This document shows positions 10,150 through 18,275 of a stretch of DNA of 64,000 bases, in pieces. The number at the start of each line of letters is the position of its first letter. Positions within the stretch are counted from its first letter, which is position 1. The position numbers and the translations under genes are program-made. Origin of the DNA: Halorubrum sp. Atlit-26R (GTDB lineage Archaea; Halobacteriota; Halobacteria; Halobacteriales; Haloferacaceae). The notes beneath the pieces are model-generated. The model saw nothing but the letters and a program-made list of their open reading frames with translations, was not told the origin of the DNA and made no database searches. Where the stretch lies: contig NZ_QPLT01000005.1 in the NCBI RefSeq assembly GCF_003666015.1, positions 62,001-126,000 of the forward strand. Reading direction: 5' to 3'.

Positions 10150-10605
10150 ATGGTAACCATCTACGACGTGCCGGCCGACGACCTCATCGAGGCCGTCGCG
10201 GCGCGGCTCGAGGACCGCATCGACGAGCCCGACTGGGTCGAGTTCGCCAAGACCGGCGCCGGGAAGGAGCTCCCGCCGGAGCAGGACGACTTCTGGTACG
10301 TCCGCTCCGCGAGTCTCCTGCGGAAGGTCGCCCAGAACGAGCCCATCGGCATCGAGCGGCTCGCGACCGAGTACGGCTCGAAGAAGCGCGGCTCGAACCG
10401 CTACGTCGTTCGCCCCGGCGAACACGAGGGCGGCTCCCGCAAGCTCATCCGCTCGGCGCTCCAGGCGCTCGAAGACGACGGGCTCGTCACGACCGCCTCC
10501 GGCGAGGGCCGCCGCCTCTCCGACGAGGGCGAGGCGTTCCTCTCGGAGGTCGCGACCGAGGTCTTTGAGGACCTCGACCGCCCGGAACTCGAACGCTACG
10601 CGTAG
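10150..10605 (+). CDS. rps19e: 30S ribosomal protein S19e
   Basis: A 151-residue component of the small ribosomal subunit found in archaea and eukaryotes. The sequence is collinear with the family: MVTIYDVPADDLI start, DFWYVRSASLLRKV core helix, the basic GSKKRGSNRYVVRPG loop that contacts rRNA, and the RKLIRSALQALE helix leading to a winged-helix-like end. Transcribed alone here; T-rich tracts just after the stop may end the transcript. Confidence 0.97.
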   Translation: MVTIYDVPADDLIEAVAARLEDRIDEPDWVEFAKTGAGKELPPEQDDFWYVRSASLLRKVAQNEPIGIERLATEYGSKKRGSNRYVVRPGEHEGGSRKLIRSALQALEDDGLVTTASGEGRRLSDEGEAFLSEVATEVFEDLDRPELERYA

Positions 10606-10630
10606 ATCGCTGTTTTCTCGTTTTCGACCG
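10606..10630 (+). terminator. T-rich probable terminator after rps19e
   Basis: Two T-runs (TGTTTTCTCGTTTTCG) directly follow the stop codon in an otherwise GC-rich region, as in archaeal oligo-T termination sites. Confidence 0.4.
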
Positions 10631-10764
10631 TACGAATCCGTTAGCGGCGGCCCTGCCGGGCCGGTGCCGGGCCGGCCTCTGACTCCGTTCGCGACCACTG
10701 TCCCGCGTTAGACGGCCGCTCTCCGGAGGGTGTCGTATCTCGGACGTCTCGACCGCACTCGGAC

Positions 10765-10797
10765 GATAAATCTTATATCGCTATATAAAATTGCGGT
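10765..10797 (+). repeat. Short AT-rich dispersed repeat, copy 2
   Basis: GATAAATCTTATATCGCTAT followed by ATAAAATTGCGGT, 30/33 identical to the inverted copy at 5764-5796. It contains overlapping TATA-like motifs, but lies about 125 bases before the MOSC start, too far for that gene's basal promoter unless it has a leader. Confidence 0.6.
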
Positions 10798-10920
10798 ATC
10801 GCCGACTTTCGCCTCCGTCCCGGTCGTCGCCCCCTTGCCGACGTCGTCCCGACGCCCTCGCCGCCAGCCTCTTGCTCCCTCGGCGCCGAGTCCGGCCGTG
10901 ACTCCGAGCGTGATTCACGC

Positions 10921-11397
10921 ATGACCGATTCGCAGGCCGGTGCGGTCGAACGGATCCACGTCGCCTCGGGGACGGGCGGCGAGCCGGAGCCCCGAGAGGC
11001 CGTCGAAGCGGTCGCCGACCGGGGGCTTCGGGGCGACCGCTACTTCGACGGCGACGGGATCTACAACGAGCAGGCGGACTTGGAGCCGAGCGACGTGACG
11101 CTGATCGAGGCGGAGGCGCTCGCGGCCGCGGCCGAGGAGTTCGGCGTCGACTTGGAGGCCGGCGCCCACCGCCGCAACGTCACGACGCGCGGCGTCGCCC
11201 TCAACGATCTCGTCGGCGAGCGGTTCCAGGTTGGCGAGGCGGTGTTCGAGGGGCTCGGTCACTGCGAGCCCTGTGGCTACATGGCCGACCTCGCGGAGCA
11301 GGCGGACGCGGCGACCGCGCTCGACGGCCGCGGCGGGCTCGACGCCCGGATCGTCGAGTCGGGAACGATCGCGGTCGGGGACGACGTCGTCCGGTAG
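10921..11397 (+). CDS. MOSC domain-containing protein
   Basis: A 158-residue stand-alone MOSC domain, a beta-rich sulfur-carrier domain related to the C-terminal part of molybdenum-cofactor sulfurase. Visible are the N-terminal GDRYFDGDGIYNEQADLEPSDVTLIE segment, given here only as a landmark near residues 38-62, the RRNVTTRGVALNDL motif near 83-96, and the conserved cysteine in GHCEPCGYM near 116. Probable role is transfer of sulfur to a metal cofactor; the target is unknown. Convergent with ppc, with 51 bases between the stops. Confidence 0.9.
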   Translation: MTDSQAGAVERIHVASGTGGEPEPREAVEAVADRGLRGDRYFDGDGIYNEQADLEPSDVTLIEAEALAAAAEEFGVDLEAGAHRRNVTTRGVALNDLVGERFQVGEAVFEGLGHCEPCGYMADLAEQADAATALDGRGGLDARIVESGTIAVGDDVVR

Positions 11398-11448
11398 CGG
11401 CTTGACGGCGGCAGGAAAAACGGAGGCGGTGCGGCGTCGCGAACCGAG

Positions 11449-14151
11449 CTATCCGGTGTTCTTCATCCCGGCGGCGATACCGTTGACGGTGAGCCGCAGG
11501 GTGCGCTCCTCCTCGTCGGTGCGGTGGGTCCGACCGAGCAGGTTCGCTTGGAGCAGGTTCAGCGGGTCGACGTAGGGGTTCCGACGGTCGAGGCTCTCCT
11601 CGAGCCACTCGCGCCGGAGCAGCTGGTCGCGGCCGCTGATCTCCAACACCAGTTCGCGCCCGCGCTCGTACTCGCCGACCAGCTCGGGGAAGAAACGCTC
11701 GCGGAGGTCGTCGTCGGCTAAGTCGGCGTACTCGGCGGCGATCTCGGGTTCGGTCCGCGCGAGCGCCAGCGAGGCGTTGTCGAGCGTGGTCCGGAAGAAC
11801 GGCCACTCGTCGAACATCTCGCGGAGGGTCTCTAACCCCTCCTCCTCGCCGACCTCGTCGAGGTAGGCGTCGATGCCGGAGGCGATCGCGTACCAGCCGG
11901 GGAGGATGAGCCGGGTCTGGGTCCACGAGAACACCCACGGGATCGCCCGCAGGTCCTCGACGCTGCGCTCGCCCGAGCGCGACGCGGGCCGCGAGCCGAG
12001 GTTGAGGTCCTCGACGACGCTTATCGGCGTCGCCTGCTCGAAGTAGGAGACGAACCCGTCCGTGTTCAGCAGGTCGCGGTACGTCTCGCGCGCCGCGGGC
12101 GCCATGACCTCCATCGCCTCGACCCAGCGGTCGGGCACGTCCTCGACCGGCTCCTCGTTCGCCTCCTTCCGGGCGCGGATCTGCGCGTCGAGCATCTGCT
12201 CGAGCTCGCGCTCGGCGATCCGGGGGTTGGCGTACTTCTCGGCGATCGCCTCGCCCTGCTCGGTGAACTTCACCTGCCCGGTGACGGTCTCGTTCGGCAG
12301 CGCGAGCAGCGCCTCGTTCATCGGACCGCCGCCGCGCGAGATGGAGCCGCCGCGGCCGTGGAACAGCCGGAGGGTGACGTCCTCCTCGCGGCAGAACCGC
12401 GCGATGCGGCGCTGGTTCTCGTAGAGGTCCCAGTTGGCCGCGAGGAACCCGTTTTCCTTGTTGGAGTCGGAGTAGCCGAGCATGACCTCCTGGACCTCGC
12501 CGCGCGCTTCGAGCGCGGTCGCGTACGCCTCGTTCTCGAAGAGGGTGCCGAGGATGCGCTCGGCGCCGTTGAGCGCGGACTCGGTTTCGAGGAGGGGGAC
12601 CACGTCGACCGCGCAGTGGTCCGGCAGGGAGACGACGCCGACCTGATCGGACAGGAAGAGCACCTCCAGCACGTGGCTGGGCTCCTCCGTCATCGAGATA
12701 CAGTAGGTGTCGATCGCCTGCTGGCCGTACTCCTCCTGCCACTCCGCGAACGACTCGAACCGTTCGAGGACGCGCTCGGTGGTCTCCGAGACGTCGCCGG
12801 GCTCGTCGATGTCGACGACCGGCTCCTCTTGAAGGATCGCCTCGGTGAGGAAGTCGACGCGCTCGTCCTCGTCCATCCCCTCGTAGTCGACGCCCTCGAC
12901 CGCGACCGCCTCGGCGACGGCCTCGGTGTGGTTCTCGCGGTGGTCGCGTAAGTCGAGCGACGCCAGCGTGAGCCCGAACGTGTCGACCTGTCGGCGGAAC
13001 GGCTCGACGAAGGACTCCAGCACCGACTCCTGGTCGTCCTCGCGCAGCGACTCGGCGATGACGTCGAGGTCGTCGAGGAACGCGTCGCCGTCGGGGTACT
13101 CGCCCGGCCGGACGTCGTTGACGCGGTCGAGGCGCTCGCGCATCAGCCGGAGCTTCTGGCGGTACGGCTCGTCGGGGTAGCGCTCGCGGGCCTCCTCGAC
13201 GACCGTCGGGAACCGCTCGGCGTCGGCCGCGAGCGACCGCGCGAGCGCGTCGCCCGTCGCGTAGCGCTCGCCGTCCTGGCTCAACACCGCGGAGAGCCGC
13301 TTACAGCGGTCGCGGTACTTCTCGACGGCGACCTCGCGCTGGCGTTCGAGCGTCTCGTCGGTCACCTCGGGGGTGACGAACGGGTTGCCGTCGCGGTCGG
13401 AGCCGGCCCACGAGCGGAACTCGAAGAGCTTGGGGCAGTCGACGTCGTCGTACTCCTTCGAGATGGTCTCCTCGAACTCCTCGTAGGCGTCGCCGACGAC
13501 GTCGAAGAGGGTGTTCTCGAGGTACCACTGGACGTTTCGCGCCTCGTCTTCCGGCTCGGGCGCCCGCTGGCGGACCTGTCGGGTGCCCCAGAGGCTGGTC
13601 ACCTCGGCGCTGACGTCGCGCCAGACGGCCCGGCGCTCGCGGTCGGTGAGGTTGCGCTCGTCGAGCTCGCCCAGGTGGTTCGCGATGGAGCGGAGCTTGG
13701 ACTTCACCGTCGAGCGCCGGGCCTCCGTGGGGTGGGCGGTGAACGTCGGCTCGATGAGCACGTCGGCGAGGAGCTCCTCCAACTCGTCGGCGTCGACGCC
13801 GGCCTCGGCGAACTCGGCGATCGTCGCGTCGAAGGAGTCGTGGAGGGCGGTCCCGTCGTCGGCGTTCCGGACCGCGCGGACGCGCTCGCGCTCCTCGGCG
13901 AGGTTGATCAGCTCGAAGTAGGTCGTGAACGCGCGGGCGACGACCTCCTCGCGGGTCGTCGAGAGGTCGTCGACCGCCTCGTGGAGGGCGTCGCGGTTCG
14001 CCGCGTCTCCCCGTCGGTAGTCGATCGCCGCGTTCCGCAGCGTCTCGACGGTCTCGTACGCTTCGGTCGAGGCCTGCGCGGCCAGAACGTCTCCCACCAG
14101 CGCGCCGAGTTCCCGAACGTCCGTCCGCACGTCCCGATTGTGCAACTTCAT
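11449..14151 (-). CDS. ppc: Phosphoenolpyruvate carboxylase
   Basis: A 900-residue bacterial-type PEP carboxylase, which forms oxaloacetate from PEP and bicarbonate and refills the TCA cycle. Catalytic elements are FTAHPTEARR (His140), GYSDSNKENG and the FHGRGGSISRGGGP loop. The C-terminus ends in KNTG, typical of the enzyme. The ATG at 14151 sits 27 bases after a TTTTAA box on this strand, so the GTG 9 bases upstream was not chosen. Divergent from the Rieske gene. Confidence 0.96.
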   Translation of the reverse strand: MKLHNRDVRTDVRELGALVGDVLAAQASTEAYETVETLRNAAIDYRRGDAANRDALHEAVDDLSTTREEVVARAFTTYFELINLAEERERVRAVRNADDGTALHDSFDATIAEFAEAGVDADELEELLADVLIEPTFTAHPTEARRSTVKSKLRSIANHLGELDERNLTDRERRAVWRDVSAEVTSLWGTRQVRQRAPEPEDEARNVQWYLENTLFDVVGDAYEEFEETISKEYDDVDCPKLFEFRSWAGSDRDGNPFVTPEVTDETLERQREVAVEKYRDRCKRLSAVLSQDGERYATGDALARSLAADAERFPTVVEEARERYPDEPYRQKLRLMRERLDRVNDVRPGEYPDGDAFLDDLDVIAESLREDDQESVLESFVEPFRRQVDTFGLTLASLDLRDHRENHTEAVAEAVAVEGVDYEGMDEDERVDFLTEAILQEEPVVDIDEPGDVSETTERVLERFESFAEWQEEYGQQAIDTYCISMTEEPSHVLEVLFLSDQVGVVSLPDHCAVDVVPLLETESALNGAERILGTLFENEAYATALEARGEVQEVMLGYSDSNKENGFLAANWDLYENQRRIARFCREEDVTLRLFHGRGGSISRGGGPMNEALLALPNETVTGQVKFTEQGEAIAEKYANPRIAERELEQMLDAQIRARKEANEEPVEDVPDRWVEAMEVMAPAARETYRDLLNTDGFVSYFEQATPISVVEDLNLGSRPASRSGERSVEDLRAIPWVFSWTQTRLILPGWYAIASGIDAYLDEVGEEEGLETLREMFDEWPFFRTTLDNASLALARTEPEIAAEYADLADDDLRERFFPELVGEYERGRELVLEISGRDQLLRREWLEESLDRRNPYVDPLNLLQANLLGRTHRTDEEERTLRLTVNGIAAGMKNTG

Positions 14152-14177
14152 ACCACACACACTGCGGTCGCGGTCGG

Positions 14178-14183
14178 TTAAAA
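14178..14183 (-). promoter_or_regulatory. TATA box of ppc
   Basis: TTTTAA on the minus strand, 27 bases from the ppc ATG. Confidence 0.55.
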
Positions 14184-14230
14184 CCGCGGTCTGAACGAAT
14201 GTTTGCCTCGGTTCCGAGTTAATTCATTCA

Positions 14231-14250
14231 CGAACGTTCCTGTTCGTTCG
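14231..14250. promoter_or_regulatory. Possible operator palindrome between ppc and the Rieske gene
   Basis: Arms CGAACG and CGTTCG are separated by 8 bases; a related GAACGAAT lies at 14193-14200. Position between divergent promoters suggests a regulator site, but no regulator is known. Confidence 0.3.
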
Positions 14251-14393
14251 CCGCCGTAGCGGCGTCTGCGGCGCCGGCGATCCTGGGAACGTCGTCGCTG
14301 ACGCTCCTCGGAACGTCGGCGGCGACCCCGTTCGGATCGGCGGCGACGAACGGCGACGGCGTCGATTCTCGCCTCGGTGGAGGGTTCGTCACC

Positions 14394-14400
14394 CTTTTTA
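14394..14400 (+). promoter_or_regulatory. TATA box of the Rieske gene
   Basis: CTTTTTA 24 bases before the ATG at 14424, consistent with leaderless transcription. Confidence 0.6.
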
Positions 14401-14423
14401 CCGATCCAACCCCAGATGCGTGT

Positions 14424-15263
14424 ATGAGTGCGTCCGACAAGTATCCGTCTGAGTCCGGACGGCGACGCTTCGTGAAGGGCGTCGTCGGCGGCGCGGCCCT
14501 CGCTGGGGTCGGCGCGATGGGGTCGGCGACCGTAAACACCCTGACGACCGCCGGCGGGGTCGGCGGCGGGTCGACGATCGCGAAGACGATCGCGCACACC
14601 GGCGGCCCGGCGCCCCGCGGGCTCCCGCAGATCCCGGTTCAGGTCACCGACGAGGGGTACATCGAGGGAATCTGGCCCGAGACGACCACCGTCACTCAGG
14701 AGGGACAGGAGATCGAGGTCGCCCAGCAGGATCTCGGTGGGGAGACCTACACCGGCGCGTGGTTCCAGTACTGCGGCGTCGAGTCTCAGGAGAACGTCCA
14801 GCCGAACTTCGAGTCGGACAACCTGTTCCGCGCCGCGAGCGGCCCGCCGTACGACTGGCAGTCGAACACCTACTCGGGCGGCGACCGGATCCACATCGAC
14901 GACTTCGACGACTACACCGAGTGGGGCAACGGGATCGGCAGCGACGGCGTCGGCAAGCCGGCGTCGGTCACGTGGCGCTCCGAGGACGCCGAGACGAACC
15001 TCAACGCGGTCGTGATCCGCTCGCCCCAGATCGAGGAGGCGGCTCAGAACAACGAGTGGCTCCAGGCGTCGACCGATCAGGGGTTCATGGCGTACCTCAA
15101 CGTCTGTACGCACTTCTGTTGTATCCCGGGCTACAAGGAGTTAGGGGAGTCCGCCCGCTACGACGCCGCCGACGGGACCTACTGCGTCTGCCACCAGTCG
15201 ACGTACGACCCGTTCACCATCGAAGAGGCGCTGTTCATCGCCCGACCCCGCCCGGAAGCGTAA
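14424..15263 (+). CDS. Tat-exported Rieske [2Fe-2S] protein
   Basis: A 279-residue Rieske iron-sulfur protein of cytochrome bc1/b6f type. A twin-arginine signal (RRRF at residues 13-16) precedes a hydrophobic stretch, giving Tat export or N-terminal anchoring as expected for a folded cofactor protein. Cluster ligands are C228-T-H230 and C254-x2-H257, with C233 and C256 placed for the stabilising disulfide. The role would be electron transfer from quinol to a blue copper protein or cytochrome. No cytochrome b gene follows; the next gene is a small unknown protein, so the partner must be encoded elsewhere. ATG chosen from the TATA spacing and the signal peptide. Confidence 0.93.
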   Translation: MSASDKYPSESGRRRFVKGVVGGAALAGVGAMGSATVNTLTTAGGVGGGSTIAKTIAHTGGPAPRGLPQIPVQVTDEGYIEGIWPETTTVTQEGQEIEVAQQDLGGETYTGAWFQYCGVESQENVQPNFESDNLFRAASGPPYDWQSNTYSGGDRIHIDDFDDYTEWGNGIGSDGVGKPASVTWRSEDAETNLNAVVIRSPQIEEAAQNNEWLQASTDQGFMAYLNVCTHFCCIPGYKELGESARYDAADGTYCVCHQSTYDPFTIEEALFIARPRPEA

Positions 15264-15360
15264 CGTCGCGTCCGTCGCGGTTCCCCTTCTTCTCCTCTCT
15301 CCCGCTCCGCAGTCGACGGTCCCCGCCGCGCTTTTCACGCCGCTCGCCCGAGGGACTGAC

Positions 15361-15774
15361 ATGAGCGACGACGACCCCGCTTCCGACGCGCCCGCCGGTA
15401 AGGGCCGCTCCGAGACCGCTGACGGTTCGACTGATACCGACGACGACTCGACGGACGCCGCCGAGAGCGCGTCCGCCGGCGACGAGTTCGAGACGGAGCT
15501 CGCCCGCGCCCGCGACCTCCTCGACGCCGACGACATCGACGCGGTCCACGTCGGCGTCGTCCGCGACGGCGAGGTCGACACCACGTTCGCCCAGCGCACC
15601 GACGACGACGCCGACGGCGCCGGGCTCCGGGCGCTCGCGCTGCTCGCCGCGCACGTCAGGTTAGTCGCGGGTGAGGCCGGCGTCGAGCCCTCCACCGTCG
15701 CCGGCGACGCCGCGACGCTCGCGGGACAGGTGGAACAGATCCCGGCCAGCACCGACCAGATCCCCGACGAGTAG
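15361..15774 (+). CDS. Haloarchaeal conserved protein of unknown function
   Basis: A 137-residue soluble acidic protein. Residues 1-40 are a low-complexity D/S/E/T-rich leader; the rest looks like a compact alpha/beta domain (IDAVHVGVVRDGEVDTTF, then a long Ala/Leu-rich helix ALALLAAHVRLVAGE). A CTTTTCAC box lies at 15331-15338, 25 bases before the ATG, so it has its own promoter. I do not recognise the family and propose no function. Confidence 0.75.
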   Translation: MSDDDPASDAPAGKGRSETADGSTDTDDDSTDAAESASAGDEFETELARARDLLDADDIDAVHVGVVRDGEVDTTFAQRTDDDADGAGLRALALLAAHVRLVAGEAGVEPSTVAGDAATLAGQVEQIPASTDQIPDE

Positions 15775-15809
15775 CGGCGCCGTCTCGTGCGGCCCGTTCC
15801 CGCGCGCGA

Positions 15810-16244
15810 TTACCGCTCGGCGCCGTCGGACTGCGTCGCGCGGATCCGGCGGAGTTGGTGGGTCACGCCCGCGAGCGCGACGAGGAGAATCACGAGGTTG
15901 AAGGCGGCCAGCGCGACGGACTGGTAGGCCGGGTCGAACCACGTGCGGATCGCGTTGCCGGACTGGCTGTAGAAGCCCCAGCCGGCGACGACCGCGAGCA
16001 GCGACAGCGCGGCCAGTCCCACGCGGTCGAGCAGGCCGCGGAGGTCGTCGGTCGAGAGGCGGTCGAGGCCGGAGGGGTCACTCTTCCCGGTCTCCTCGTC
16101 TGCGTCGGTACGGTCGGCGTCCGTCTCCGTGTGGTAGGTCGCGTCGGTGTCGTCTGTCATTGGCTGTGGTGGGTCGCGGGCGTGATCGCTGTCGCGGGTC
16201 GATTCGTCATCCTGCGGGCCGTCGCGCGGCCGGTCGTCCGTCAT
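15810..16244 (-). CDS. Two-helix membrane protein with acidic N-terminus
   Basis: A 144-residue protein with a ~75-residue acidic, disordered N-terminus and two membrane helices (about residues 78-98 and 110-132), ending in a basic tail (HQLRRIRATQ). The ATG at 16244 overlaps the TGA of the upstream gene as ATGA, which argues for translational coupling and for this start; an internal ATG at 16160 would give 116 residues. Family not recognised. The coupling suggests that it works with the PGF-CTERM protein at 16241. Confidence 0.7.
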   Translation of the reverse strand: MTDDRPRDGPQDDESTRDSDHARDPPQPMTDDTDATYHTETDADRTDADEETGKSDPSGLDRLSTDDLRGLLDRVGLAALSLLAVVAGWGFYSQSGNAIRTWFDPAYQSVALAAFNLVILLVALAGVTHQLRRIRATQSDGAER

Positions 16245-17257
16245 CGTCGCCTCCGCGCGGTCAGGGCCGCGACGACGAGCGCGACGAGCGCGACGAGCGG
16301 GCCGAAGCCGGGCGTCGAGCCGTCGGTGGCGCCGTCGCCCCGCGGTGCGCCGTCGGCGCCGTCGCCGCCCTCGCCGCCGACGTCGTCGCGCTCGAAGTCC
16401 TCGACGGAGAACTCCACGTCGCGGACGGTCTCGTTGGCGGAGATCGTCTCCCGCGGGTTCAGGTTCGCGACGCCCTGCGTCTCGTCGACGAGCACGTCGT
16501 CGTCGAACAGCGCGGCGTCGACGTAGTAGTTGTAGCCGGCCGGCACCTCGACGGTCGCCGTCACGGTGTCGGTACGGCCGGGGCGGACGGTGCCGACCGT
16601 CTCCGTCGCGTCCGCGGCGATCACGTTCGACTCCGCCTGGCGGAGGTAGAGGCGGAGGTCGACGTCGTCGCTCGGCTCGTCGCCGCGGTTCGTCACCGAG
16701 ACCGACGCCGACAGCGTCGCGGTCTCGTTGTCGGCCTCGACGACGCTCACGGCGACGGTCGGCCAGACGGACCCGTCGGTGAAGCCGACCTGCGTGTCCG
16801 CGTAGTCCGGCGTGAGCGCCGCGACGCCGGCGACGCGCGTGGTCTGTTGCTCGCGGCGCTGGCCGTCCGCGAAGACGACCGTCTCGATGCGGTAGCCGCC
16901 CTCGCGCTCGACGGTCACAGTGCCGTTGACGGTGCGCTCGCCGTCGAAGTCGACGTCGCCGACGTCGACGGTGGTCTCGTCGACGAGGAGGCCGGACTCG
17001 GCGCCGATCGCGCGGTGGCGGACGGTGACGTTCTCGACCGGCGAACCCCGGTGGCGGAGGTCGGTGCCGAGCCGGAGCTCGGCGGTCTCGCCGCGCACGT
17101 CGCCGGGCGCGACGGTCGCGCCGGCGACGCGGATGTCCCCGGGCGGTTCGTCCGTCGCTCGCGGGTCGCTGATGGCGCCGGGCGCGACGACGGCGCCGAC
17201 CGCGCTCGCGACGAGGAGGGCGGCGGCCGCCGCCAGGAGGGCCGTACGGGTGTCCAT
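16241..17257 (-). CDS. PGF-CTERM surface protein with beta-sandwich domains (DUF7490-like)
   Basis: A 338-residue predicted surface protein. An N-terminal signal segment (about residues 5-25) is followed by two beta-sandwich/CARDB-like domains (about 40-150 and 155-265) and an acidic Gly linker. It ends in a classic PGF-CTERM tripartite signal: PGF near residue 315, a hydrophobic helix, and a terminal ARRRR. PGF-CTERM proteins are cut by archaeosortase A and lipid-anchored to the membrane in haloarchaea. A CTTATAT box about 25 bases before the ATG marks the promoter. Ligand or role unknown. Confidence 0.85.
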   Translation of the reverse strand: MDTRTALLAAAAALLVASAVGAVVAPGAISDPRATDEPPGDIRVAGATVAPGDVRGETAELRLGTDLRHRGSPVENVTVRHRAIGAESGLLVDETTVDVGDVDFDGERTVNGTVTVEREGGYRIETVVFADGQRREQQTTRVAGVAALTPDYADTQVGFTDGSVWPTVAVSVVEADNETATLSASVSVTNRGDEPSDDVDLRLYLRQAESNVIAADATETVGTVRPGRTDTVTATVEVPAGYNYYVDAALFDDDVLVDETQGVANLNPRETISANETVRDVEFSVEDFERDDVGGEGGDGADGAPRGDGATDGSTPGFGPLVALVALVVAALTARRRR

Positions 17258-17326
17258 ACGCGACCCCTCACGACCGCGATATAAGTGCTTTGTCCGGGAT
17301 TCGCTCCGAGGCGTCCGGAACCGGCC

Positions 17327-17857
17327 TCAGAGGACGCGATACCGGCTGTTCGACTCGGTGACCTCGCCGCGGCGCGCGAGGCGGGTCAGGATCTCGCGGG
17401 CCGCGTCGGCGGGAACCCCCTCCGCCGCGGCGCGCTCCACGACCGCCGCCTCGGTGGGGTCGTCGACGGCCTCCACGGCGTCCCGAACGACCTCGGTGCG
17501 ACTCCGGGAACTCCCCCCACCGCTCTCCGCGCGCTGGCCGGCCTCGTCGACGGCGTCGGCGTCGAGCCCGGACGCTTCGAGGTACTCGCGGTCGTCGATG
17601 CCGGCGTCCTCGACGACGGCTTCGAGCTCCGAGACGTGGTCGACCTCCGCGAACGCGGCGCTGTCGCCGCGCTTCTTCGCGAGCAGCGCCGACCGCGCCT
17701 CCCGCGCCGCCGCGCGGTCCTCGGACTCGAAGAAGCGCTTGAGCTTCGCGGTGCGGTGGGTCTTGCCGCACCGCGAGCACTTCGCCGTCTCGCTCGTCTC
17801 CGGGTCCGTGACAAGCCACATGTTGGCGCACTCGTTGCAGCCGACGACCGCGTACAT
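17327..17857 (-). CDS. Zinc-ribbon winged-helix protein (DUF5817-like)
   Basis: A 176-residue protein. It begins with a zinc ribbon: CNEC near residues 8-11 and CSRCGKT near 27-33. A basic helical segment follows (HRTAKLKRFFESEDRAAAREARSALL, a landmark near residues 34-60). The C-terminal ~60 residues resemble a winged helix (VERAAAEGVPADAAREILTRL then a GEVTESN turn). The start MYAVVGC is the usual start of this haloarchaeal family, so the longer frame to 17929 was not used; that extension runs into repeat element B. A nucleic-acid-binding role is inferred only from the fold. Confidence 0.8.
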   Translation of the reverse strand: MYAVVGCNECANMWLVTDPETSETAKCSRCGKTHRTAKLKRFFESEDRAAAREARSALLAKKRGDSAAFAEVDHVSELEAVVEDAGIDDREYLEASGLDADAVDEAGQRAESGGGSSRSRTEVVRDAVEAVDDPTEAAVVERAAAEGVPADAAREILTRLARRGEVTESNSRYRVL

Positions 17858-17887
17858 GTCCCCGGATTCGACGGCCCCGAATTTGAA

Positions 17888-18269
17888 CCCTCGGCTGTAC
17901 GTTGTACTCGCTGTGACGGTGGCCAACATCGAAGCCCCAGCCGCTCGGCCGTACGACGATACTGCTTATAAGTAGCTAAGCGACCCGAACACCATCGAAG
18001 CCCCAGCCGCGAGGCGGTCAGACGCTCGCTGTGCGCTTCAGTCGCTCACTGCGTTCGCTCCTTCCAGTGCTTGCGTCGCCTCTGACCGCCTCGCGACTGC
18101 CCCTTCGAGTCCCGCCCGCCCGCACAGCCCCGCACCTCTCACCTCCCCAGCCTCGGCGGACGGCCCGGCGCAGGCGGAGCCGCGCCGGGCCGCCGCCTCC
18201 CTCGCGGGCACCTCGCGGCCGCCGAGGGCGGCCGCTCGGCGGCGCGCCGCCAATATCTCATATAAATAG
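17888..18269 (+). repeat. Composite dispersed repeat, copy B
   Basis: One unit and part of a second, with GAAGCCCCAGCCG at 17931-17943 and a CTTATAAG box near 17974, lead into the module. First hairpin arms are 18005-18022 and 18081-18098, with one mismatch out of 18 that becomes a G.U pair in a minus-strand transcript. A second, very GC-rich inverted repeat (GGCGGACGGCCCGGCGC and its near complement) lies at about 18155-18196. The closing box is TATAAATAG at 18261-18269. It lies between the start of the zinc-ribbon gene and the end of the IMPase gene. Confidence 0.85.
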
Positions 18270-18275
18270 CCGCGC

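Larger units (their letters stand above)
10606..10920. other. Non-coding interval between rps19e and the MOSC gene
   Basis: About 315 bases without a supportable gene. It holds the T-rich stretch after rps19e and the second copy of the short AT-rich repeat (10765-10797); nothing else stands out. Confidence 0.5.
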
